Shown here one piece after another: positions 1-9,270 of a DNA stretch of 64,000 bases (positions within the stretch are counted from its first letter, which is position 1; each line of letters starts with the position of its first letter). The position numbers and the translations under genes were made by a program. The stretch comes from Carpediemonas membranifera (Eukaryota > Fornicata): the NCBI GenBank assembly GCA_019828565.1, contig JAHDYR010000003.1, positions 496,001 through 560,000 on the forward strand. The letters run 5' to 3'. The notes beneath the pieces are model-generated. The model saw only the letters and a list, made by a program, of their open reading frames with translations. It ran no database searches and was not told the DNA's origin.

Positions 1-16
1 ATCCACGTTTGTGGAT
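1..16. repeat. 16-bp palindrome (6-bp arms, 4-nt spacer)
   Basis: ATCCAC-GTTT-GTGGAT. The same sequence, in inverted orientation, is at 13488-13503 at the outer end of the right arm. It also recurs inside every R repeat. It could form a hairpin or be a recombinase-type site; its role is not known. Confidence 0.9.
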
Positions 17-153
17 CACCTGGTGTCGTCCATACCGGGCGTCTCTCCGCCACAGGCTGTGTTGCTGCGCATGGAAAGCAGTGTTAACTGTGTTCTATTG
101 CACGATAGCACGGGGTTATTGACTGATGCGGCACCTACCTTAAATTGCTCGTC

Positions 154-169
154 ATCCACAGTTGTGGAT
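154..169. repeat. Variant 16-bp palindrome overlapping a start codon
   Basis: ATCCAC-AGTT-GTGGAT, with a spacer different from the outer site. The A and T of the ATG at 168 are its last two bases. The mirror copy is at 13335-13350, with the ATG at 13336. Confidence 0.85.
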
Positions 170-1177
170 GGACCGATATCGCGCTAAGCATCGCCAAGCA
201 CCTCTCAAAGGGCAATCATCCGCTCGACAAGATCATCACCTGTTCATTTCACCATGGAACGATGAGCAGCTCCGCATCCTTGGCGATAATGCGCGAGTTC
301 TTCAGCTGCTCGCCATGATGGTCCCTTTGGATGCGGAAGATCTTGGCCTCGCCTGCATTTAACCCCGGGTGCAAGCCCAATAGCACCGAGAAGGACCTCC
401 TCGGCAAAGAGCTCGAACAGGACGTGGATTCATCAAGAATCCTTCGTGAGATGTCCAATCGAGCGGCGTACAACAAAGCCCATGCCAAGATCATTCGTGA
501 TCTCGTTGAGTACCGGAACCGCGCAGCTCACAATGAGCTTGAGCCCGACACCCCGCCCAAGGTCCTGGAGCTGGTCGAGAGCTTGGCCCAGGCCTTCTCG
601 GTTCCATTGCACGATAACGTCAGGGCGTTCATCGCGCTGCTTAAGTCGCCAGTGTCGCTCGTTGCGACAAGTGAACATCATGCTCTGACGAAGAAGGTCA
701 GCATTCTTGAGGATGAGATTGAGAGGCTGCGTAGCGGCGGCCGTAAGACCATGCTCAGGCTGCCAGGTGTCAGGTCTCAGCCGGAGCCCACCACTTTGGA
801 GCAGGCAACGATGACGACTTCGGACGTCGGAGACCTGGATGAGCTGAGGCCCAGGCCCGAAGACACGGGCAAGACGCGCGGTACGCTCATGTCCCGCACA
901 CTGACTGCTAGCCAGGTGGACCAGCTAGCTATGGTTAGAACGCATGACCCCCCGCTTGTCCTGTCAGGACGTTGCATCGTGTGCGGGGCTCATGCGAGAC
1001 CTCAGAGTGGGCTTGCCGTCGTACCCTCAACGACGACACCCAAAGATCCTTGCCGAACGTTGATTCGGAAGGTTAGGACTGGGAATACTCGCGACGTCTC
1101 TGTCTACCCTCACAGATGAGGCATTTGAGTGGGTCAAACGTCGCGATCAGACAGGCAAGAGAGCGAGACAGGAATAA
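168..1177 (+). pseudogene. Broken copy of the zinc-motif gene (intact copy at 12329-13336)
   Basis: This is a near-identical inverted copy of the gene at 12329-13336, but it is no longer open. Three single-base changes break the frame: an extra T near 325, a missing G near 985, and an extra C near 1110. Substitutions elsewhere are few, so inactivation, or sequencing error in homopolymers, is recent. The intact protein and its Cys motif are described under the right-hand copy. R repeat copy 1 begins about 20 bp after the stop. Confidence 0.75.
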
Positions 1178-1198
1178 ATGAATGTATATGTGCATGTC

Positions 1199-1577
1199 TG
1201 GGCCTCAGCGCTGTCGTTCAGGCCAATCCACGTTTGTGGATCCGTGCAGTTTATGGCTTATCGACCGGACATCTCCTGAACTGAGCGCCAGGGGCGGAGG
1301 TGGCGTTGGCGTGGGGCGTGGAGGCGCTGGGGGCGGGGGTGGCGTTGATATTGGGCAATTACATAAAGTGCACGGTGCTTGGAATTTCATTCCAACCTCA
1401 AAATGGCGGGAAAGCATTATTGGAAGGAACTAGTGGCAGCTATGCGGTTCTTTATACTGCAAAAGCAACCAGCTGTCGTCAAAAGCGCGCCATCTACCAT
1501 CAATAACCAACATCTGCGTTTGCACTCCACTGTTCTCGGTCGTTAATGCACAAAAATCACTAAACAACATCAGAAAG
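1199..1577 (+). repeat. R repeat, copy 1
   Basis: First of five copies, three forward (1199, 3063, 4877) and two reverse (11834-12309, 13868-14343). Landmarks in order are a GGCCT...AGGCC inverted repeat, the palindrome ATCCACGTTTGTGGAT at 1226-1241, a G-rich GCGT/GGCG stretch, CATAAAGTGCA at 1362-1372, and a CTCAAAATGGCGGG motif. It carries small indels relative to copies 2, 4 and 5 and diverges from them near 1577. The short open frames inside it are not conserved as protein, so I treat it as non-coding. Confidence 0.85.
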
Positions 1578-1616
1578 GAACAAAAAGATAGATACTATAG
1601 ACGTCCGTTTACCTAT

Positions 1617-2330
1617 TCAGCCAGGCGCAGGTACTGACGCGCCGTCTCTCGGGCAGAAGATATACCATGGAGGGATGCGTTCTGGGCAAGGCGCTTGAAC
1701 GACACAACGAACAGCGGAGAGTCGCTCCCACTCTCCTTGGGCCCAGTAGTGATGGTCGTACTCGAGTGATAAATATTCGTAGGGGTGAATTGTTCGAACG
1801 CACACGAAGAAGAGAAGCGGGAGCAGTTTCGTCTCATCAGCAGCAACACGAATAAGAACGTGACCAATGTGGCACTGCACATTGGTCACGACCGGGTTGT
1901 CGTTGATGCGATGGACACCGATTGTTTCAGGGTTGGCGCTGACGCAAAACTGGGTTCCATCGATGAGGTAGTCGTAGTTACCATTTGACTGGCGCTCATG
2001 GATGACCTCACCAGCATAGACACCGACCAGAGAACCGACGTCGATTCGGTGCGACGAGATGACCCCTTGGCCAACATCGGTGCCCATGAGGGACTTCTGT
2101 GGCTCAAGAAGGATCCCATCTGCGGTCTTAGCGATGCCGTTCTCAAGTAGTTCTTCGCCTGCATGCTCAGAGTCCGCCTTCTTGCCACCTGCACCGAGGA
2201 ACTGCTCTCTATCCTCCTTAGAGAGCTTTTTCAGAGACATCAATTTCTCGTAATCATCTAGAGACATTGTAATGTTCTCCTCTTCCTCTGATCCATCTGT
2301 AGCAACATGCGGGATCATGATAGTGTGCAT
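1617..2330 (-). CDS. SET-domain protein, putative lysine methyltransferase
   Basis: A protein of about 237 residues. The N-terminal third is acidic and charged. From roughly residue 90 it resembles a SET domain: a GVYAGEV segment, a central RINDN...VTN segment where SET proteins usually carry the substrate-pocket NHxCxPN box, and a C-terminal YLSLEYDHHYW segment matching the usual acidic-Tyr-aspartate end. SET proteins transfer a methyl group from S-adenosylmethionine to lysine. The NHxC box is degenerate (NDN), so activity is uncertain. I start at the ATG at 2330; the frame is open slightly upstream only from a GTG. It is divergent from the next gene with a 66-bp gap and sits between R copies 1 and 2, suggesting a cargo gene of the mobile block. 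Family assignment is by motif only. Confidence 0.6.
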   Translation of the reverse strand: MHTIMIPHVATDGSEEEENITMSLDDYEKLMSLKKLSKEDREQFLGAGGKKADSEHAGEELLENGIAKTADGILLEPQKSLMGTDVGQGVISSHRIDVGSLVGVYAGEVIHERQSNGNYDYLIDGTQFCVSANPETIGVHRINDNPVVTNVQCHIGHVLIRVAADETKLLPLLFFVCVRTIHPYEYLSLEYDHHYWAQGEWERLSAVRCVVQAPCPERIPPWYIFCPRDGASVPAPG

Positions 2331-2396
2331 TCCTGTTGTCACTCACAATTGCGAAACTCGCTCTCTGTTCCATAACCTGCACATCGGATTTGAACG

Positions 2397-2999
2397 ATGA
2401 CGACAGACAGCCAACAGTGGATCGCATTTGAGCATCTTGCGGCTCTATACACCACTATAAAGCGTGGTAAGATAGAGACCGCAAGTCAATGCATCAACAT
2501 GATCGAGGATTCCTGTGTGGAACGATTTGTGATGTTCTGGCTAACTACAGAGAACGCGGCGACGATTTACAACGAGAAAACGGCTGCTCTGCAGGAGAGC
2601 TATGGAGACGGAGTTGTGCGGTGCTCGGGTACGGACAGCATCACGAGAACAATATCATCTTCCTCTCGTGGTGTCGAGCATGTATCGAGCATTGAGCGAG
2701 CATCAAGCGTCATGCAGCGTCACTTGGAGTTCCTGCATTGGGGCAAGATCGCCCTTTCCTGTAGCGGCAGGACGCTAGCTGACTTTGCGACTCAGCACTT
2801 CCCCTTCCGTGTCTCTGATATTGAACGCAAGATTGTCTTCGTGATGGTCACCGTTCCCAATGAGTTCATGGTTTGGTATAAGGCGCTTGTTGACGAGAAG
2901 ATCGATGAAGAAGAGTTTACCTACTACATCATTTATCGTCTTAACTCCAGCGCGAAGGATCACATGGTTGTTAATGCCCTAACCTTCAAATATGAATGA
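2397..2999 (+). CDS. Unrecognised 200-residue protein of the R-cassette
   Basis: The start is an ATG at 2397, divergent from the SET gene, and the frame is clean for 200 codons. The sequence is of mixed composition with a helical N-terminal half (KIETASQCINMIEDSCVERF) and a C-terminal half rich in hydrophobic and acidic residues. There is no signal peptide, no membrane segment and no Cys-pair motif. I do not recognise the family. The stop lies about 63 bp before R copy 2, and the intervening bases (TAAATGGATTGC...) are shared with the 3' flanks of R copies 3 and 5, which supports a real 3' end. Function unknown. Confidence 0.55.
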   Translation: MTTDSQQWIAFEHLAALYTTIKRGKIETASQCINMIEDSCVERFVMFWLTTENAATIYNEKTAALQESYGDGVVRCSGTDSITRTISSSSRGVEHVSSIERASSVMQRHLEFLHWGKIALSCSGRTLADFATQHFPFRVSDIERKIVFVMVTVPNEFMVWYKALVDEKIDEEEFTYYIIYRLNSSAKDHMVVNALTFKYE

Positions 3000-3062
3000 T
3001 CAGAGAGAGTGATGTGGTTAAATGGATTGCAAATGAGTCTTTTTAATGTCTCACCACCTGTT

Positions 3063-3530
3063 TGGGCCTCAGCGCTGTCGTTCAGGCCAATCCACGTTTG
3101 TGGATCCGTGCAGTTTATGGCTTATCGACCGGACATCTCCTGAACTGAGCGCCAGGGGGGCGGAGGTGGCGTTGGCGTGGGGCGTGGAGGCGCTGGGGGC
3201 GGGGGTGGCGTTGATATTGGGCAATTACATAAAGTGCACGGTGCTTGGAATTTCATTCCAACCTCAAAATGGCGGGAAAGCATTATTGGAAGGAACTAGT
3301 GGCAGCTATGCGGTTCTTTATACTGCAAAAGCAACCAGCTGTCGTCAAAAGCGCGCCATCTACCATCAATAACCAACATCTGCGTTGCACTCCACTGTTC
3401 TCGGTCGTTAATGCACAAAATCACTAAACAACATCAAAAGGACTGTTCATACGTTATTAAACATTGCTTGCTACTTCTGTTTCATCTTATTGTCGTTTAC
3501 AGCTGTGTTGTCCTCAACAAATGCCAAGAC
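3063..3530 (+). repeat. R repeat, copy 2
   Basis: A full-length copy with the palindrome at 3090-3105 and the CATAAAGTGCA motif at 3228-3238. Its right end (…AACAAATGCCAAGAC) matches the ends of copies 4 and 5. With copy 3 it flanks the gene at 3667-4835 in direct orientation. Confidence 0.88.
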
Positions 3531-3666
3531 AGATCAACGAGGCGTTCGCGGCTTCCCGTTGAAGACTTGCCATTGCCAGAGAGAGTGCCATGCCTGGCAC
3601 GTCTCTCTTCTTGTCTGCCGCGTGAAGGAATCGACCAGGCTGGATTCATGTGCAGCTTATGCAGCA

Positions 3667-4835
3667 ATGGACACTCTGGAGTCAGAACTGCATTTGCAGC
3701 AGCTTATTGCTGCTATTGAGCTTACTTGTGGCCCTGTCCCATCAGAAAGAAACAACAGACAGGCCCGAAAGATCGCCGCGGTCATTTCTGGTGAGTTTGA
3801 CAGAGCATTCGACCGTTTCTTGCGCGATCTCTTCGCCGACAGCCCGTCTATCATGAAGAGCTAGATCTCCTGGCGGAGATTCCCCAAGAGCCCATTGAAG
3901 ATGTGCCTGTCGCGGTAGGAGAAACCGCCAAGCCTGCATCCAAGCTTCAGCCCAAGACCACCAAGTCTGCGAAGAAGAAGGTGCAGACAAAGAAGCTGAG
4001 ACAGCTGGCGCCGCGACGCGCTGGTACGCCTGCCCCGACACAACAGCAGGTCATCGTACCACTCAAGAACCTCAGCCGCCAGGAAGAGACAAGCCTTGAA
4101 ACGTGGATTCGCAGCGTGCCGAAAAACTCTGCCATTACCATCGATATCTCTGGGATGGATGGTTTCAACGCCAGTGAGTCGACCCTTCACGAGCTGGAAC
4201 ACTCATTCCAGGAGAACAACGTCCGAGTTATTCGGGCCTGGATTGCTTACCAGCTTTGTCTCTACGACTGTTTGTCAAGCCAGAAGATTAAGTATAACGA
4301 AAACGTGGCCCCCAGCGACGCCCTGCTCTCAGTGGCTCTTCAGCAGCAGAGGATCTTTGTCCAGGCGAACAAGCAAGGTGCACTTTCCACACGCCTTAAC
4401 ATAACGAAGACCCCCTTCTACAACAACGTTGTGGAGCGTCTGAAACTGATGGGTGAGACAGAAAGCATGATGTCAAAGTTCCACAACATCATTGGTGTCA
4501 TCATCATCCACTTCGCCGACTTCACTTCCTTGCTGAAGAACCGAATGATCCCGAAGGATAACGATACAGTCAGGGGCTTGAGCACCCTCATTGTTCACAG
4601 TCATCTGTGCATGGTTTACTCAACGGCGAAAGATATCCGTCCTGAGATCTACAATGCTCTGACGACAAGCAGTACATTCCCGCCAGACCTTATGGCGTTT
4701 GCAAGAATGGCATTTGGTCTCGGACAAACCGCGGCGGTGACCCATGAGTCGCCCGAAAAGCAGAAGCATGCGGACAACACAATAGAGGATGATTCAGAGA
4801 TCGAGACAAGTGGTAAGAGGGTGAGGACTGAGTAA
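3667..4835 (+). CDS. Unrecognised basic protein, frame interrupted once (frameshift or short intron)
   Basis: Reading starts at the ATG at 3667 (MDTLESELHLQQLIAAIEL...) and runs to a stop at 3862. A second frame, open from before 3840 to the stop at 4835, continues with convincing coding sequence. The join is either a one-base frameshift near 3830 or a short intron; GT donors at 3791 or 3815 with AG at 3858 would restore frame. The second part has a lysine/arginine-rich segment (KKKVQTKKLRQLAPRR), then a ~230-residue globular region and an acidic/basic tail ending GKRVRTE. I do not recognise the family. It lies between R copies 2 and 3. A fragment of its 3' end recurs in reverse at 14390-14469 next to R copy 5, so gene end and R travel together. 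Confidence 0.55.
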
Positions 4836-4876
4836 ATGGATTGCAAATGAGTCTTTTTAATGTCTCACCACCTGTT

Positions 4877-5262
4877 TGGGCCTCAGCGCTGTCGTTCAGG
4901 CCAATCCACGTTTGTGGATCCGTGCAGTTTATGGCTTATCGACCGGACATCTCCTGAACTGAGCGCCAGGGGGCGGGGGTGGCGTTGATATTGGGCAATT
5001 ACATAAAGTGCACGGTGCTTGGAATTTCATTCCAACCTCAAAATGGCGGGAAAGCATTATTGGAAGGAACTAGTGGCAGCTATGCGGTTCTTTATACTGC
5101 AAAAGCAACCAGCTGTCGTCAAAAGCGCGCCATCTACCATCAATAACCAACATCTGCGTTGCACTCCACTGTTCTCGGTCGTTAATGCACAAAATCACTA
5201 AACAACATCAAAAGGACTGTTCATACGTTATTAAACATTGCTTGCTACTTCTGTTACATCTC
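4877..5262 (+). repeat. R repeat, copy 3 (shortened)
   Basis: This copy has the palindrome at 4904-4919 and the CATAAAGTGCA motif at 5002-5012. It lacks about 40 bp of the G-rich tract and diverges from the others after CTACTTCTGTT near 5252, before the usual right end. Confidence 0.85.
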
Positions 5263-5369
5263 CTTAGGACATTTACTTCTGATTCTGTTTCTGCTCTCTC
5301 TTCTCCAGCACCTCTGCCATCTCGAGACCTGTCAGCAGCATTGATCTCATTCCTGCATCACAGAAAGTA

Positions 5370-6675
5370 TCAATCTCTTTTCGTCCGCTCAATCATTGCA
5401 ATAAACTGCCTGTGCAGTCTTCCGCGCACACCTTTTGCGCACTTATTGGTGCTCACCTGCCTGTATCCCTTGTGGCATGTGTCACAGCTGACGTTCTCGC
5501 GTCCATGAAGGTCTCTACCACACACTATGCAGCGCCGATAGAAGACTTGACCCTCAAACCCTCGCTGACAGCAGTCGGTCAGTCTCTTTCGCTGAGCTGC
5601 AGACAGGGTGACCTCTTCTGTATCATCTAACAGAAGCGGACTCGGCTTGGCGACGCATTCATGCACGCGCATGATGACCTTGAGCTTGTCAAGACATTCG
5701 GCAGCAGTGGGACGCTTCGCAGGGTCGAAGTGGAGCATCTGCATTGCCAGGTCGTACAGGCTGAGACAAGTAGGTGGCGTGGTGCCGCGAATCGGGAGCT
5801 CAGAGTTCACGTTGACACACTCGAGGCAATCTTTGAAATGTGTCTGTGCCTGAGGTGACAACTGCAACTGCCCACCATAGAATTGGCACCAGTTCAGCAA
5901 GCTACCAAGCTTCAGCATCTTTTTCTTCTTCTTGTTGTCGATCTGCGCCATGTTTGCACCCATGTCAGTCACCTTCGCGGCAAAGGGGGACTTAGAGAGA
6001 CCGTTAACGAGCATCATAATGACAATACCGCAAGAGTAAATGTCCGATGCAGGTGTCACGACATAAGAAGTGACGGAAAGAGCCCCTGCCGTCATGCGCG
6101 CGAGCTTGGAGGTGTCGCGTGCAGCAGGAATCACTGAGCGCGAGACAAGGTACTCGTAGAAAAGCTCTGGGGGCAAATATCCATGGGTGCCGCGATACTC
6201 GGATGCGAATCTCAGTTGTATGGCCCACCTGTCGTCGCCATTAGCCGGCTTCCTCATTGCAGACCCAAAATCAATGAGGTATCCCTTCTGACTCTTGCTG
6301 AAGAGGAAGTTGTCTGGCTTAATATCGCAATGGACAACCCCGTGGTCATGCATGTAGCATACTGCCTGCAGCAGATGCGAAACATAGCGGAACTGCACGC
6401 TGGAGTGAGCCTTGCAGATGCCAGCGAAGGGGGTACAGTTGACCAAAGGAGCCATGAAGGCTGGATCACGGTCGACAAAACCTGTATCGACGACAGGGAG
6501 GACATGCGGACTGTCCTTGAGCGCTAGCAGGGTGGGAACCTCCATACCATAATGCTCATCAACTTTGATCACGACCTGCAGCTTTTCAGGTTCAAAGTCG
6601 TGCAGATATTGTCTACTATTACCAGGTAAGGGAAGTAAGTCGCTCCAGCTTGTCGCTATCTAGCTCGAACACCAT
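5370..6675 (-). CDS. Protein kinase with C-terminal Cys-rich tail
   Basis: Kinase landmarks are clear: the beta-3 lysine in VVIKV, the catalytic loop HCDIKPDN (HCD rather than HRD), the metal-binding DFG in LIDFGSA, and a long C-lobe ending near PAKRPTAAECL. A Cys-rich tail follows (RCIVCGRDLHG…CDTCHKGY…C), resembling a small zinc module; RCIVCG also occurs in the gene at 12329-13336. The 5' end is unresolved. The kinase frame is open only from about 6655 without an ATG, while an ATG at 6675 (MVFELDSDKLERL) lies in another frame and would need a one-base shift or missed intron. TGCACTTTAAG lies 27 bp upstream of that ATG. Ser/Thr specificity is inferred. It is convergent with R copy 3. Confidence 0.75.
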
Positions 6676-6839
6676 GCACAGGTAGCTGTGTGAAATTCGG
6701 TCTTAAAGTGCATTTCGCGACAGCTAGCTGTGCGTCGCAACGAGAGAAGTAGCAGTGGAAAACAAGCCAGGACTGGCTTATGAATGGTGTTTATGGACAT
6801 CAGCTATGCTCCAATCATAAACTCTTCCTCTTTACAATG

Positions 6840-8082
6840 TCAGATGAAGGAAAAGACGATACTGTCGGCAGTATCGCTCTCTGAGCGCTCCTCATCAATC
6901 ACATTCTCTTGAATCTCCCCATCACCATCTCTGCCCGCCACCTCCCCGCCATGCTCGTCGTGGTCGATCTTTGGTTCCTCATCGGCACTCTTGCATAAGT
7001 CCACCTCCTCACCAAAGGCGCCCTCCTCGCTCTCCTCGCGAGCTGGCACCTCGTAGTGCATCCACTCTGCCTGGTAAGCTGGCTCGTCGGACACCGCCTC
7101 CTCGTCAGTATCGCCCTCTCTCTCGCCCTCTGGCATCTCTGTCTCGCGAGTCAGCGAGCCGAACTCCGCCTCCTTGTCAGCCTCGCTCTGCCTCTCTTTC
7201 TTCTTAGTATCGTGAAGCTCGATCATTCTGGCCTTGAGCCTGTTGTAAAGCCAGCCATCGAGCATCGGCGGCACCAGGTCGGCAGAGCTTCGTGATCTCC
7301 GGGTTGAGATCAAAGATCGTCGGGCGCCGCGTGGTCGTTAAGTGACTGGACGCCAACTGGTGCCTGAACTGCTCATCGGTCAGGCTGATGCGCTTGTCCT
7401 TAATGACCTTCTGAGGCTTCTCCTGCGGTCTGCCGCGGCGCTCTAGCGTGCCGATAGACTGCATCCTATCGGTGGACACGTCGATCCGCTGCGCAAAGCG
7501 AAGCATGCGAACCGTCAACCCCTGAACCTTGAGCGCCTCCGATACAGCACTGGCCTGCGGGAATCCCGATTTGAGCGTGCCAAAGCCCATCCAGCTCGGG
7601 CACGAGGTAAGGTCTATCGCATCGGGGAGATTACCTTGGAGATACGAATACTCCCAGCCCGTCTGGTTGAGCAGAATGGCAATGGCGCCATACGGGCTGG
7701 GGAGACTCTCAACTGATGCAGGGGACACCTCTTCCTCCTCTTTCCAGGACAACGGCTTCGCAGGGTGTGGCAAGTCGAAGTTCCGGAAAGACTGAACAGC
7801 CGAAACGATCCTCTTAGCCATAGCAGGCGTCTTTGTAGCGAAATAATGCGCCAAATAAGTCGTAACGTTGTCGCTTCGGACAATCTCGATGCCCTTCTGC
7901 ATTTCAGCGCCTGTTTCCTGGCAAATGCTGGCCAAAACGTCCTCCAGGTGCTTCTTGTACACACTACGCGTCTTCACTGAAACTCTATCAGACCAGCGCT
8001 TAACAATATCGTCGTTATTTGCAGCTAGAACCTCCATAACACGAGTTTTCTGTTGGTATTGCAATTTCAGAATTTCGTACAT
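6840..8082 (-). pseudogene. Degenerate tyrosine-recombinase-like protein, copy 1 (frameshifted)
   Basis: The ATG at 8082 opens about 290 residues; the frame then breaks near 7290 by one extra base relative to the second copy (CTTCGTGATC against CTTCGGATC) and continues in another frame with an acidic tail to 6840. The first ~100 residues look like the helical core-binding domain of tyrosine recombinases (VKTRSVYKKHLEDVL…YLAHYF…AKRIVSAVQSFRNF). An ILLNQTGWEY segment sits where the catalytic TGLR box would be, and GLTVRMLRFA where the HxLR box would be. The key Arg and His are not conserved and no Tyr nucleophile is evident. It is divergent from the OTU gene across repeat B. The intact relative is at 20049-21437. 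Confidence 0.5.
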
Positions 8083-8500
8083 ACAAAATTATCAAATACT
8101 TGGATTCGACCTAAACTTGGCTCAGATCCGCAATCCTGAGCTGGAGTGGGTTCATGGGAACTTTTTAAAATTTTAAAGTAGTCATGAACATCCAAATTCT
8201 AAGACAATCTCCGGTACTGGAAGTAATTCTGAAATTGCAATACCAACACAAGTTATATTTCTGAAAACCGAATACACGGTGATACTGTTATCTATTAGCT
8301 CCAGTAGGGACCCAGGCCAGGTTTTGTACACCCTACCCGCTTGCCTCGGAATTCGGACATGCCGAAATTCTGAAATTCGAATACCACCGCCCATTTTTGA
8401 CGTATGAGATCAGTATCCCATGCCAAACCTCAGGACCGCATTCGTGTACCTTTTCCTGCCCTGTATCCATTATATAACCACCCAATTTCCTTTCACAATG

Positions 8501-8995
8501 TGCACTTTATGCTCGCAACGAGACTGAAATGGCGAACTTAAGAATAGAAAGAATACTGGCAGCTTTAACGTAGTAGGCATGCACATATCACTAAGAAACA
8601 TCAGTAAGCGAGCGCAGAGCATCATTAAAGCAACAATAATCCCTAAACAACATCAAGTACCATAAGTCCACCACGTCCATACGATATGAACTATAAATGG
8701 AGCATAGATCAGTATAGATGATTTGAGAGTACCAGGCATGGCCAGAATACCGCAATTATCGTCCGTTGATCCACCTGACCTCCATCTTGGTCGGTATCCA
8801 GAGAACCTCCGTCAGACGCTTGCAACGGAACATTTAGGGGGAGCATCCTGAATGGGGCCAGATTTGAGGGACCCTTGGTCTGACATGCCATGACCGAGTA
8901 CTCTAGGGGCCTCCACAGTGCGTCCCGAGGTACGTTATAGCACCACAGACCTTCCCCCAAAAGCTGACTCCTGGACCCCTTGGCCGGAGCTCGCC
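8501..8995. repeat. Repeat B, copy 1, between divergent genes
   Basis: About 495 bp matching 21894-22391 at roughly 95% by eye. It starts with TGCACTTTATG (8501-8511) followed by GAAATGGCGAA and ends CCTTGGCCGGAGCTCGCC. In both places it sits between the recombinase-like gene (reverse) and the OTU gene (forward), so it may hold promoters or an element-specific site. No convincing open frame was seen in it. Confidence 0.85.
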
Positions 8996-9270
8996 GAAAC
9001 GTGAAAATCGGCGATGATTTCTCCGTATAACGTCATAGGGGGTTATATGGGGCTCTTTTCAGCCGCAGATAACGTCTCTTGGCCATATTAAATTTGCGAA
9101 AGGCCCCGGCTCGCTGGCCGGACGATTTAATCAGCATCGGCGAGAATGGACGTGTGGGTAGGGCTAGGGGTGTGATGACGGCTGGTGGTAGTCACGGTGT
9201 GAGTGCTTACAAGCCGCAGGCGATATACATAAACTTTTAGTAACCATTTAACGTCTCTTGGCGATATACG

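Larger units (their letters stand above)
1..1577. repeat. Left arm of a ~1.57-kb long inverted repeat
   Basis: This stretch is the reverse complement of about 11931-13503, at roughly 99% identity by eye with a handful of single-base differences. The arm begins with the 16-bp palindrome at bases 1-16, contains a broken copy of the zinc-motif gene, and ends inside the R repeat. Together the two arms bound a 13.5-kb block. Nothing to the left can be seen because the window starts on the palindrome itself, so no target duplication can be tested. Confidence 0.9.

Noticed and set aside
1182-1506. Short open frames repeated in every R copy
   Set aside because: They are broken differently by indels among copies; the DNA is conserved, not the protein.
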